From: an uncultured Lachnospiraceae bacterium
GTDB lineage: Bacteria > Bacillota > Clostridia > Lachnospirales > Lachnospiraceae
Assembly: GCA_910578555.1 (NCBI GenBank)
Contig: CAJTPS010000021.1
Location: forward strand, 1 to 64,000
Reading direction: 5' to 3'
DNA length: 64,000 nucleotides
Below the pieces are notes generated by a model. The model searched no databases. It had not been told where the DNA came from and worked only from the letters and a program-made list of their open reading frames with translations. Made by a program: the position numbers and the translations under genes. This document shows, in pieces, positions 44,689 through 52,744 of this stretch (within the stretch, counting starts at the first letter, position 1; every line of letters starts with the position of its first letter).

Positions 44689-45812
44689 CAATCCAGATAA
44701 TCCTTCAGTTTACGGCTCCTGCTCGGATGCCGCAGCTTACGCAGCGCCTTCGCCTCGATCTGGCGGATACGCTCACGGGTGACGCTGAACTCCTTACCGA
44801 CTTCTTCCAGCGTTCTGGCGCGGCCGTCATCCAGACCGAAACGAAGCCGCAATACCTTCTGTTCTCTCTCCGTCAGCGTACCGAGAACCTCCACAAGCTG
44901 CTCCTTCAACAGCGTGAATGCAGCCGCATCTGCCGGAACGGGCACATTGTCATCCTGAATGAAGTCACCCAGATGACTGTCCTCTTCTTCACCGATAGGC
45001 GTCTCTAAAGAAACCGGCTCCTGCGAGATCTTCAGGATCTCACGCACTCGCTCCACCGGCATATTCATCTGCTCCGCGATCTCCTCCGGGGTAGGTTCAC
45101 GTCCCAGTTCCTGCAGTAACTGCCTGCTGACACGAATCAGCTTATTGATCGTTTCCACCATATGCACCGGAATCCGAATGGTTCTGGCCTGATCGGCAAT
45201 CGCTCTGGTGATGGCCTGACGAATCCACCAGGTCGCATAGGTTGAGAACTTAAAGCCCTTGCAGTAGTCAAATTTCTCTACCGCCTTGATCAGACCCAGA
45301 TTACCTTCCTGAATCAGATCCAGAAAGAGCATGCCGCGTCCTACATAGCGCTTGGCAATGCTGACAACCAGACGTAAATTCGCTTCCGCAAGACGTTTCT
45401 TCGCCTCCTGATCGCCCATCTCCATCCTCTGCGCCAGTTCAATCTCTTCTTCCGCGCTCAAAAGCGGCACCTTACCGATCTCTTTCAGGTACATTCTGAC
45501 CGGGTCCTCAATGCTGATGCCGTCCGGTACGGACAGATCGATGTTCTCCACATCCACCTCGTCCTCCTCGGTCAGGATGATCTCCTCATCATCTACATCG
45601 TCTTCTTCGGTAATCCGAAGCACGTCTACATTATTCTGTTCCAATGTTTCCAATATCTTATCGAACTGATCCTCTTCGAGAGAAAACTCCGCAAAGAAAT
45701 CATTGATCTCCTGATATTCCAAAACATTTTTCTTCTTCTTCGCAATCGCCAAGAGCTCCTTGAGGCGCTCTTCAAACTTTGCCTGTACATTTTCGTCCAT
45801 TTTCTGGTCCAT
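44688..45812 (-). CDS. rpoD: Primary sigma factor RpoD (SigA)
   Basis: The housekeeping sigma factor. An acidic N-terminal region 1.1-like part covers about residues 1-100. Region 2 contains DLIQEGNLGLIKAVEKFDY and FSTYATWWIRQAITRAI, and region 4 has the helix-turn-helix VTRERIRQIEAKALRKL. The 374 residues are typical of the compact Firmicutes type. AGGAAGG abuts the first ATG, so the second ATG four codons later could be used. It follows dnaG in the classical macromolecular synthesis order. Confidence 0.97.
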   Translation of the reverse strand: MDQKMDENVQAKFEERLKELLAIAKKKKNVLEYQEINDFFAEFSLEEDQFDKILETLEQNNVDVLRITEEDDVDDEEIILTEEDEVDVENIDLSVPDGISIEDPVRMYLKEIGKVPLLSAEEEIELAQRMEMGDQEAKKRLAEANLRLVVSIAKRYVGRGMLFLDLIQEGNLGLIKAVEKFDYCKGFKFSTYATWWIRQAITRAIADQARTIRIPVHMVETINKLIRVSRQLLQELGREPTPEEIAEQMNMPVERVREILKISQEPVSLETPIGEEEDSHLGDFIQDDNVPVPADAAAFTLLKEQLVEVLGTLTEREQKVLRLRFGLDDGRARTLEEVGKEFSVTRERIRQIEAKALRKLRHPSRSRKLKDYLD

Positions 45813-45862
45813 CCTTCCTATGTTTCAAAACGATATGAAATTCTGCGAATAGCTTGCCCTTA

Positions 45863-47632
45863 TTATAAGGAAATATGCGTTTTTCTAAGTTCTTCCAGCG
45901 CCTTTTTGCCCGATATCACCTGATTGATGGCCTCCATATCAGAGCCCATTCTGCCGGAATAGTAGTCGAAGCTGTTCTGCTTCACGGCACAGAGGATATC
46001 ATGCAGCGCTTTCTCCCGTTCTTTATCCGTGGTGATCTCTTCCAGCCTGGTATTAAACAGTTCCGCCACCGTCCGCTGTTCCTGCTCCTCCTCAAAAGTA
46101 CTGATGATCGCCGCCGGCTGATAACTGCCCTGCTCCAGGTCCGCAAACAGCCTGTCCGCCACCTGTCTGTACAGCGGTTCCGTAAAATCCGCCGCCGTAA
46201 TATAGGCTTTGATCTTCGGGTAGATCTCCGGCTCTTCGGTGATCCATGTGAGAAGCAGACGCTGCGACCGCTTTGTATTCTCCTCCGGCGTATTCTTCTT
46301 CGCGACGGTACTCTTTGGCCGTGCAACCGGCTGTACCAGTCCGGTTCGCGCCGCGTAGCCGGTCACCAGCCTGCGCAGATTGTCAAAACCGATGTTATAC
46401 TTCTGCGCCACAGACTCTATATAGTTCTCCCGCTCCACTTCCTCCTCGAAACCACAAAGCTTCTTCGCGATCTCTCTGTGAAATGCGGTTTTGGATTCGG
46501 GATCTTTCATATTATAATCCCGTTCCAATATTTTCAGTTCAAAGAAAAAACTGTTCTGTGCCTGATCGATTCGTTCCTGGAAAGCGTCCGCACCCATATT
46601 CTTCACAAACTCATCCGGGTCCTTATAGGGCTGCATATCGATCACTCTGCCCCGCAGTCCCGATTCCTTCAGAATACCGATAGCACGCATCGCCGCGTTC
46701 ACACCGGCACCGTCACTGTCATAAGCCAGCAGTACATCCTGCGTATACCGCCCCAGCAGACTGGCCTGTCCGGTCGTAAAAGCAGTCCCCAGCGAAGCGA
46801 CCGCCTGTGTGAATCCCGCCTGATGCATAGCGATGACATCCATGTACCCTTCACAAAGGATAATATTCCCCTTGCGGGAAGTCCTTGCGAAATTCAGACC
46901 GTACAGATTACGACTCTTGTCAAATATCATGGTCTCCGGTGAATTCAGGTATTTCGGTTTGGCATCTCCCATCACGCGTCCGCCGAATCCGATCACCCTG
47001 TGGTTACTGTCCTGAATCGGGAACATAACCCGGTTCCAGAATTTATCATGCAGCCCCCGCTTCTCATCGAATCCGGTAAGTCCCGCCTCGTTGATCAGCT
47101 CGTCCGCAAACCCTTTTGCCTTAAGGTACGCCGTCAGATCCGAGCCAGCGCCGTCCGCATACCCCAGCCCGAACTTTTTCATCGTCTCCTCTGACAGCTG
47201 TCTGCCCGCCAGATACTGCCAGCCTGTCCGTCCTCTGGGAGAACGCAGCATACAGTAATAGTATTTGGCCGCCTCCTTATTGATCTCCAGCAGTCTGGCG
47301 CGCCGGCTCTCCTTCTGTCTGGCTTCTTCATTATATTCCAGTTCCGGCAGATCCACACCCGCCCGGTCAGCCAGCATCTTGACAGCCTCCTGAAACGTCA
47401 GGTTCTCGTATTCCATAACAAACGTTATTACATTGCCGCCTGCCCCGCAGCCGAAACAGTAATACATCTGCTTGCCCGGAGATACCGAAAAGGAGGGCGA
47501 TTTCTCATTGTGAAACGGGCATAGTCCGAAATAATTACTTCCCTTCTTCTGCATACGGACATACCCGGAGATTACGCTTACAATATCATTTTTAACTCTG
47601 ATTTCTTCAATCAGCTCATCCGGATAATACAT
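45863..47632 (-). CDS. dnaG: DNA primase
   Basis: Synthesises RNA primers for replication. The N-terminal CHC2 zinc motif is visible as CPFHNEK and YYCFGCGAGG (about residues 39-65). The Toprim domain contains LCEGYMDVIAMHQAG and LAYDSDGAG. A C-terminal helicase-interaction domain follows. With the ATG at 47632, preceded by AAAGGA, the protein has 589 residues; the frame's upstream start at 47674 lacks a site. Lies between dgt and rpoD. Confidence 0.97.
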   Translation of the reverse strand: MYYPDELIEEIRVKNDIVSVISGYVRMQKKGSNYFGLCPFHNEKSPSFSVSPGKQMYYCFGCGAGGNVITFVMEYENLTFQEAVKMLADRAGVDLPELEYNEEARQKESRRARLLEINKEAAKYYYCMLRSPRGRTGWQYLAGRQLSEETMKKFGLGYADGAGSDLTAYLKAKGFADELINEAGLTGFDEKRGLHDKFWNRVMFPIQDSNHRVIGFGGRVMGDAKPKYLNSPETMIFDKSRNLYGLNFARTSRKGNIILCEGYMDVIAMHQAGFTQAVASLGTAFTTGQASLLGRYTQDVLLAYDSDGAGVNAAMRAIGILKESGLRGRVIDMQPYKDPDEFVKNMGADAFQERIDQAQNSFFFELKILERDYNMKDPESKTAFHREIAKKLCGFEEEVERENYIESVAQKYNIGFDNLRRLVTGYAARTGLVQPVARPKSTVAKKNTPEENTKRSQRLLLTWITEEPEIYPKIKAYITAADFTEPLYRQVADRLFADLEQGSYQPAAIISTFEEEQEQRTVAELFNTRLEEITTDKEREKALHDILCAVKQNSFDYYSGRMGSDMEAINQVISGKKALEELRKTHISL

Positions 47633-47706
47633 AGTATCCTTTCTTATTTTTATCAAAAAATATACAGTTCTCATTCAGACAAATCTGTTACCGTTTTCCT
47701 GCGCCG

Positions 47707-48711
47707 TTATCCATGCCATGTCTTCGGTATATAGATTTCCTGATACTGCGCTATGGCAAACCGGTCCGTCATGGAACCTATATAATCGCACACGATCTTC
47801 TCCAGAGGTTCTCCCTCTTCCATCAGTCTGTACAGAAACTTTGGCAGCTTCTCCGTATGGTTCATATAATACTCATACAGCGTGACGATCAGGTTCTCCG
47901 CCTTGTTTTCCTGCCCTTTGGCAATCGGATTCTTATAGACATTACGGAACATAAACGCCCGCATCTGCTGCATCGCCTCCGCCGCCTCCGGCGACATACA
48001 GATATCGTCTCTGCCTCTGCTGTTGGTGACGATATTATGAATAAAGAAGTCCAGTCTCTGCCCGCAGCTGTAGCCGATGACGGCGGCAATCTCCTCCGGG
48101 ACATCAGATTCCTTCAATATGCCGCCGCGGACGGCATCGTCCATATCATGATGGATATACGCGATTTTATCGGCAAGACGCACGATCTTGCCTTCTAAAG
48201 TAGCCGGCATGGCCGCGGTCTGATGATTCAGAATACCGTCTCTGACTTCCATCGTCAGATTAATTCCCTGTCCGTCCTTTTCCAGAAGATCTACTGTCCT
48301 GACACTCTGCTCATTATGTTTAAACCCGTACGGGCAGGCACGGTTGAGCGCCCGCTCTCCCGCATGTCCGAAGGGCGTATGTCCCAGATCATGTCCCAGC
48401 GCAATGGCCTCCACCAGATCCTCGTTAAGCTGCAGAGCCTTGGCAATTGTCCTGGCCGTCTGGCTGACTTCCAGTGTGTGCGTCAGACGTGTCCTGTAAT
48501 GATCCCCCTCCGGAGTCAGAAATACCTGTGTCTTATCCTTCAGTCTTCTGAAAGACTTACTATGTATGATCCTGTCCCGGTCTCTCTGGAATACCGGTCT
48601 GATATCGCACTGTTCCTCCGGTCTGAGTCTTCCCACAGACTTCATACTGAGCATGGCATAGGGACTGAGATACTCCTTCTCCCACTGTTCTAAGCTTTCC
48701 CGTATATTCAT
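47707..48711 (-). CDS. dgt: dGTPase-like HD-domain phosphohydrolase
   Basis: A deoxyguanosine triphosphate triphosphohydrolase-like protein that hydrolyses dNTPs to nucleosides and triphosphate. The HD motif is in ALGHDLGHTPFGHAGE, with RLTHTLEVSQ before it and ADKIAYIHHDMDDA after it. The 334 residues match the shorter Firmicutes form. AAAGGCAGAG precedes the ATG at 48711. The dgt-dnaG-rpoD order is common in Clostridia. Confidence 0.93.
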   Translation of the reverse strand: MNIRESLEQWEKEYLSPYAMLSMKSVGRLRPEEQCDIRPVFQRDRDRIIHSKSFRRLKDKTQVFLTPEGDHYRTRLTHTLEVSQTARTIAKALQLNEDLVEAIALGHDLGHTPFGHAGERALNRACPYGFKHNEQSVRTVDLLEKDGQGINLTMEVRDGILNHQTAAMPATLEGKIVRLADKIAYIHHDMDDAVRGGILKESDVPEEIAAVIGYSCGQRLDFFIHNIVTNSRGRDDICMSPEAAEAMQQMRAFMFRNVYKNPIAKGQENKAENLIVTLYEYYMNHTEKLPKFLYRLMEEGEPLEKIVCDYIGSMTDRFAIAQYQEIYIPKTWHG

Positions 48712-48745
48712 GGCTCTGCCTTTCTTCCTATGCAAAACAACCGTT

Positions 48746-48877
48746 CTATTTTATTATTCTATGCGTGTCAGCCAAATCCTTTTTTTTAGCCAAAAATATT
48801 TCGAGTATGCGAAATGGGCGCAAAATTCTTCCGCCTCCTCTAGTCTGCAAGGCAAATCCCGCAATGGAACGAGGCAT
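48746..48877 (-). CDS. Candidate 43-residue ORF upstream of dgt
   Basis: An open frame of 43 codons from ATG at 48877 to TAG at 48746. It encodes a basic peptide that starts MPRSIAGFALQ and contains RPFRILEIFLAKKKD. It has no strong ribosome binding site (AGAGA only). I recall similar short peptides from other Lachnospiraceae intergenic regions, but cannot verify this. The DNA contains a hairpin ATTTCG-loop-CGAAAT around 48811-48828. It may be part of a repeated element rather than a gene. It begins 12 bases from the end of the palindromic element at 48889-49050. Confidence 0.3.
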   Translation of the reverse strand: MPRSIAGFALQTRGGGRILRPFRILEIFLAKKKDLADTHRIIK

Positions 48878-48888
48878 AAATATCTCTC

Positions 48889-49050
48889 TAGTATGATCCA
48901 CTTTAATTGCCTATATGTTTTGCGCCGGATAAATTTTCATATGCAAGGCGGAAGAAGGAGGCGTAGCGGTGGCTACGTCGACTGATGACAACGCTGCATA
49001 TGGAAATTCAGCCAAGCGAAACATAAGGTTAATTAAAGCGGATCATACTA
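48889..49050. mobile_element. MITE-like 162-bp palindromic element
   Basis: The ends are inverted: TAGTATGATCCACTTTAATT at the left matches the reverse complement of the right end at 19 of 20 positions. Pairing continues inwards (AATTTTCATATGC with GCATATGGAAATT) to a central GGCGTAGC-GGTG-GCTACG hairpin. Each end is TA, as expected for a TA target duplication of an IS630/Tc1-type MITE. It encodes no protein. Its right end supplies the TAG stop of the esterase gene. The transposon link is inferred; a structural RNA is the alternative. Confidence 0.65.
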
Positions 49051-49965
49051 GCGGCAGATGTCATAGATAAACTCCGCATTCTTGTCCATCGCCTCATATG
49101 CCGTCTTAAAGGGCGACATCTGAAAAACATGCCACATGCCCTTAAAAATATCCAGTTTGACAGATACGTTGGCATCCAGGAGCTTCTGATAGAGCATAAC
49201 GGAATCATCTAACAGAATCTCATTGTCCCCCACCTGAATATAAGTGGGCGGAAATCCGTCGTAATCGGCAAAAAGCGGTGAGATAGAAGGATTATCAAGT
49301 TCCTGCCCCTCGGCATAATTGCGTATCATCTCATTCAGATACGGCGCATTCAGCACCGGATCAATATCCGCCCTCGTCTCGTGGGAATCTCCCGATGAAG
49401 TAAGGTCTGTCCATGGCGACATCAGCACCAGCCCTCTGGGCAGAAGCCGTCTCTCTTCTTTTAACCGCAATGTCAGCGCCAATGCCAGATTGCCGCCTGC
49501 GGAATCTCCCGCCAAAATGACGTCTCGCGCACCATAGCCTAACAGCATCAGGTAATCCCATACGCGCATGGCATCCTGTATCGCTGCCGGATAGGGATTT
49601 TCCGGTGCCAGCCTGTAATCAAAACTCAGTACGTCCATGGAGGTAGACATTGCCAGTTTATTCGTCAACGTTCTGGCATACAGACTGCTGCCTGTAGAGT
49701 AACCGCCGCCGTGACAGTACAGAATAATATATTTTTTCATATGCGCACGATTTACATAACTCCACTCAGCATGTAAAACCTGCTCATTCGGCGACTGTGC
49801 CGGGATATCCAGCATTTGTGTCAATACGTCCCTGCTGCTCCCCAGAATCGCTCCGAAATGGTCCTGAGACTGTCGGTGCTTCTCGATATCAACATTCTCT
49901 ACAACACCGTGCATCCTCTTGATCAGGTTCATCAGATTCACGTTCTTCTTATCTGCGATCGCCAT
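49048..49965 (-). CDS. Alpha/beta hydrolase (HSL-type esterase)
   Basis: A 305-residue esterase/lipase-like enzyme. The oxyanion-hole motif HGGGYSTGS, the nucleophile elbow GDSAGGN and a C-terminal histidine in GMWHVFQM mark the hormone-sensitive-lipase family. The acid is probably in QVGDNEILLDD. AAAGGAAC is well placed for the ATG at 49965; an upstream ATG at 50013 is less likely. The stop codon lies inside the end of the palindromic element. It is divergent from a condensation-fold gene, and an acyl-ester-related role is possible. Confidence 0.88.
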   Translation of the reverse strand: MAIADKKNVNLMNLIKRMHGVVENVDIEKHRQSQDHFGAILGSSRDVLTQMLDIPAQSPNEQVLHAEWSYVNRAHMKKYIILYCHGGGYSTGSSLYARTLTNKLAMSTSMDVLSFDYRLAPENPYPAAIQDAMRVWDYLMLLGYGARDVILAGDSAGGNLALALTLRLKEERRLLPRGLVLMSPWTDLTSSGDSHETRADIDPVLNAPYLNEMIRNYAEGQELDNPSISPLFADYDGFPPTYIQVGDNEILLDDSVMLYQKLLDANVSVKLDIFKGMWHVFQMSPFKTAYEAMDKNAEFIYDICR

Positions 49966-50043
49966 AATATCTGTTCCTTTCCGCTGCAGGAATTGCAGCA
50001 ATATATTTTTCACATAAACTTCATCATATATGATATGATAATA

Positions 50044-50157
50044 GTGTGAGAAGTACTTCTAATCACTCGCAGCAAGGGCTGTATCGCAAAGTCAGCATAG
50101 CTGACTTAGAAGTACTAAGTCTCGCACAGGAGAATGCCTAAAATACAGGCATTCTCC
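50044..50157. repeat. Hairpin cluster between esterase and condensation-fold genes
   Basis: Nested inverted repeats: AGAAGTACTTCT is self-complementary (50049-50060) and AGAAGTACT recurs at 50108-50116. AAGTCAGC-ATA-GCTGACTT forms a hairpin (50089-50107). GGAGAATGCCT pairs perfectly with AGGCATTCTCC (50129-50157). No T-run follows, so it is not a classic terminator. It fills most of the 255-base gap between two divergent genes. Confidence 0.6.
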
Positions 50158-50220
50158 GCGTTGATTTGAGATTCCGCAATGTTTCCTGCCGGTCTTACGG
50201 CTTACGTTACACTGAATTGA

Positions 50221-51585
50221 ATGAAAAAGCAAGAGGATTCCGACACGATTATGGCAAGAAAACAGATTCCGTCCAATAAAAAGACAAAGCATAACACAAA
50301 AAATAAAAAGGATATCTGGTATAAACTGGATCTGTCCGCCATTGTCTATCCGACACTGCAGCGGCGCGACTTTTCTTCCGTCTACCGCCTGTCTGTCGTC
50401 CTTAAGGAAGCCATCGATCCCGACCTGCTGCAACGGGCACTGGACATGACGCTTCCCCGCTTTCCCACCTATAAGGTAGCAATCCGCAAAGGTCTGTTCT
50501 GGCGCTACCTAGAGCCTAACAACAGACCCGGCCCTTATGTGCGGAAAGACATTAAGAATCCCTGTATGCCGATGCACTTTAAGGGAAGCAACCGCTATTT
50601 AATCCGGATCTATTATTACGAAAACCGCATTGCGCTCGAGGCGCACCACTGTCTCGGCGACGGCACCGGAGGCATGTGTCTGCTGCAGACTTTGACCGCT
50701 GTCTATCTTGGTATGCTCGGGCATCCCGTTCAACCCGAGGGTTTCGTTCTGGATATTGCGCAAGAACCGGACCCGGAAGAATTAGAAGACGCCTACATGC
50801 GTTATGCACATGCGCAGGTATGTCCTCCCCGTCCCGCGGAGAAGACGTACCGCGTGAGAGGCACGAAAGAGCCTTTCTATACCCTGAACATCATAGACGG
50901 CATCCTGTCCGTGCGCGAGGTGATGACTGTTGCCAGGAAATATAATGCCAGCATTACGGAATACCTGAATGCGGTTCTGCTCTATGCACTGCTGCAAAAA
51001 CAATCCGCCGACTTTCATATCCGTCTGCGCCCGGTACGTATTGCCATGCCGGTTAACCTGCGCCGGTTCTTTCCTTCCAGAACGCTGCGCAATTTCATAA
51101 CGATGGTCTATCCCTTCGTTGACCCCAGACTCGGCGAATATACTTTTGAGGAAATCGTAGTACACGTGCACAATTACATGCGTTATTATATTAATAAGAA
51201 CATGCTGCGGGGCGATATCACCACCAACGCCTCCACCCAGCGTAATCCCGTGATCCGTGTAGTGCCGCTGTTTATTAAAGATTTCGTGGTGCGCACCTTT
51301 TACACCAGAGTGCAGGATAAGAACTCTTCCGCGGGACTGACCAATATGGGCGCCCTGCATGTACCGGAAGACATGAAGCCCTACATCGAACGCTTCGATA
51401 TCTACATGGGACAGCCTTTTTCCTCCCGTACCAACTGCGCAGTCATCAGTTTTGAAGACATTCTCACGATCAACTTTGCCAGCAGCATCGTGGAGGCTGA
51501 CGTGGAGCGTTACTTCTTCCGCAAGCTGGTGCAGGACGGAATCCATGTTAAAATAGAAAGCAACCGTGATTCATCCATCCAATAA
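50221..51585 (+). CDS. Condensation-fold acyltransferase-like protein
   Basis: A 454-residue protein with the CoA-dependent acyltransferase/condensation fold. The HHxxxDG-type catalytic motif is visible as HHCLGDGTGG at about residues 143-152. Related proteins are annotated as alcohol acetyltransferases or condensation-domain proteins. IAMPVNLRRFFPSRTLRNF is the second typical region. The start is unclear: the ATG at 50221 has no clear binding site, and the ATG at 50251 has AGAGGA rather far upstream. No carrier protein or NRPS gene is near. It is followed by the DUF6320 gene and lies divergent to an esterase, suggesting a small acyl-transfer or surface-lipid system. Confidence 0.75.
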   Translation: MKKQEDSDTIMARKQIPSNKKTKHNTKNKKDIWYKLDLSAIVYPTLQRRDFSSVYRLSVVLKEAIDPDLLQRALDMTLPRFPTYKVAIRKGLFWRYLEPNNRPGPYVRKDIKNPCMPMHFKGSNRYLIRIYYYENRIALEAHHCLGDGTGGMCLLQTLTAVYLGMLGHPVQPEGFVLDIAQEPDPEELEDAYMRYAHAQVCPPRPAEKTYRVRGTKEPFYTLNIIDGILSVREVMTVARKYNASITEYLNAVLLYALLQKQSADFHIRLRPVRIAMPVNLRRFFPSRTLRNFITMVYPFVDPRLGEYTFEEIVVHVHNYMRYYINKNMLRGDITTNASTQRNPVIRVVPLFIKDFVVRTFYTRVQDKNSSAGLTNMGALHVPEDMKPYIERFDIYMGQPFSSRTNCAVISFEDILTINFASSIVEADVERYFFRKLVQDGIHVKIESNRDSSIQ

Positions 51586-51606
51586 TACTTTCTACTGGTT
51601 GACATA

Positions 51607-51748
51607 ACACACAAATTTATGCCGGAGCGCCATAAATTTGTGTGTATGGCAAAACTTTGTAAACAAAGTTTGCAAACTTGATATCTGCGACTTTGCGTTA
51701 GCAAAGTCATGCCACTTGTCGCGTAAGCGCTCCAGAATGGAGATTAGT
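51607..51748 (+). repeat. Hairpin string preceding the 46-codon leader
   Basis: Three consecutive strong hairpins: ACACACAAATTTATG (51607-51621) with its perfect complement 51631-51645; AAACTTTGT/ACAAAGTTT (51652-51671); GACTTTGC/GCAAAGTC (51689-51708). The frame of the following leader ORF stays open through most of this part (from 51638). The segment ends with GAATGGAG, the same ribosome-binding-site sequence found at the end of the leader element. Confidence 0.7.
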
Positions 51749-51889
51749 GTGAAAAATAAGCTTGATAGCTCATTTTTCACACGGCTATTTGTGCCGCAGG
51801 CGTCACAAAATAGCTCTTATCGCAGAGCCGAATCTGATATTCGGCTCGCGATTCCTCCGACGCTAAAGCGTCTGCGGAATGGAGATTAA
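51749..51889 (+). CDS. 46-codon hairpin leader ORF before the DUF6320 gene
   Basis: A GTG-started ORF of 46 codons (start VKNKLDSSFF, end LKRLRNGD), preceded by GAATGGAG and ending one base before the next gene's ATG. It is built from hairpins: GTGAAAAAT with ATTTTTCAC, GAGCCGAAT with ATTCGGCTC, GACGC-TAAA-GCGTC. It has the same length and clear DNA similarity to the leader ORF before trpX (31255-31395), with paired changes in the stems. The GGAATGGAG near its end acts as ribosome binding site of the downstream gene. Translation is plausible but unproven. Confidence 0.6.
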   Translation: MKNKLDSSFFTRLFVPQASQNSSYRRAESDIRLAIPPTLKRLRNGD

Positions 51890-51890
51890 T

Positions 51891-52595
51891 ATGTCGTACT
51901 GTGTAAACTGCGGTGTAGAGCTTGAAACTTCCCTGCGGGAATGTCCGCTCTGTCACACGCCCGTTATCAATCCAAGAGAACACGGAAAAGAGATTCCTGC
52001 TTCCCCCTACCCCACCGACAAGGGTCAGGTGGAGGTCGTCAAGCGCAAAGACCTGGGTATCCTGATCTCTGTCGTGCTGTCCGCCACCGGCGTGACCTGC
52101 CTGCTGTTAAATCTGCTGGTATTCGATGCCTACCTCTGGTCGCTCCCCGTGATCGGCAGCTGCATGTGCCTGTTTGTATTCAGCTTCCCTGCCATCTTCT
52201 ACAGCAAGACGCCGATCTACCTGTCGCTTCTGGCTGACGGCGCAGCAGTAGCGGTCTATCTCTACCTGATTACTTTCCTGACAGACTCGGACAGATGGTT
52301 CTGGATCGTCGGACTGCCTATCACGATCATACTGACCATACTGGCGGAGTTGTACCCTCTGATGGCAAAAGTGCATCCGCTCACGATGCTGTCCTGCGCG
52401 CTCTGTATTTTCATAGAGATACCTGTCTTCTGCGTATCTCTGGAGCTGCTGATCCGGCATGTTCTTACGCTGCCTTACCGCATCACATGGTCTGCAGTGG
52501 TGCTTACCGTATGCGTGATCATCGATATCGCTCTGATCACGATTCTCGCAAAAAAACGCCTGCGCAATGAAGTGCGCAGACGCCTGCATTTTTAA
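51891..52595 (+). CDS. DUF6320-type membrane protein with zinc ribbon
   Basis: A 234-residue membrane protein. The N-terminus is a zinc ribbon (YCVNCGVELETSLRECPLCH, four cysteines in two CxxC pairs). Six hydrophobic segments follow from about residue 60 to 225. It matches what I know as DUF6320 proteins, often next to condensation-fold proteins in Lachnospiraceae. The ATG at 51891 is preferred because GGAATGGAG lies nine bases upstream. The 3' end forms a CTGCGCA/TGCGCAG hairpin followed by ATTTTT, probably a terminator overlapping the last codons. Function is unknown. Confidence 0.78.
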   Translation: MSYCVNCGVELETSLRECPLCHTPVINPREHGKEIPASPYPTDKGQVEVVKRKDLGILISVVLSATGVTCLLLNLLVFDAYLWSLPVIGSCMCLFVFSFPAIFYSKTPIYLSLLADGAAVAVYLYLITFLTDSDRWFWIVGLPITIILTILAELYPLMAKVHPLTMLSCALCIFIEIPVFCVSLELLIRHVLTLPYRITWSAVVLTVCVIIDIALITILAKKRLRNEVRRRLHF

Positions 52596-52602
52596 AAAAA
52601 GT

Positions 52603-52715
52603 AAATCGCTTCGCGATTAACTTTGCGAATTTCGCTTCGCGAACTCGAAAAACGGATAGCTTCAGAAATCGCTTCGCGATTAACTTTGCGAGTTTCGCTT
52701 CGCGAACTCGAAAAA
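52603..52715. repeat. Two tandem copies of the RVREAKL hairpin repeat
   Basis: Two 50-bp units (52603-52652 and 52666-52715), 49 of 50 positions identical, at a 63-bp period. Each contains AATCGC-TTCG-CGATT and GAGTTTCGC-TTCG-CGAACTC-type hairpins. The minus strand reads FRVREAKLAKLIAKRF twice. The block lies between convergent DUF6320 and DUF4125 genes and belongs to the same family as the repeats at 11.8 and 13.1 kb. Confidence 0.8.
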
Positions 52716-52744
52716 ACCGGATAAACGGAAGGATCAGCTTCATG

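Noticed and set aside
50782..51546. 254-codon minus-strand ORF opposite the condensation-fold gene
   Set aside because: Antisense shadow; the plus-strand frame carries the HHxxxDG-type motif and a typical fold pattern.
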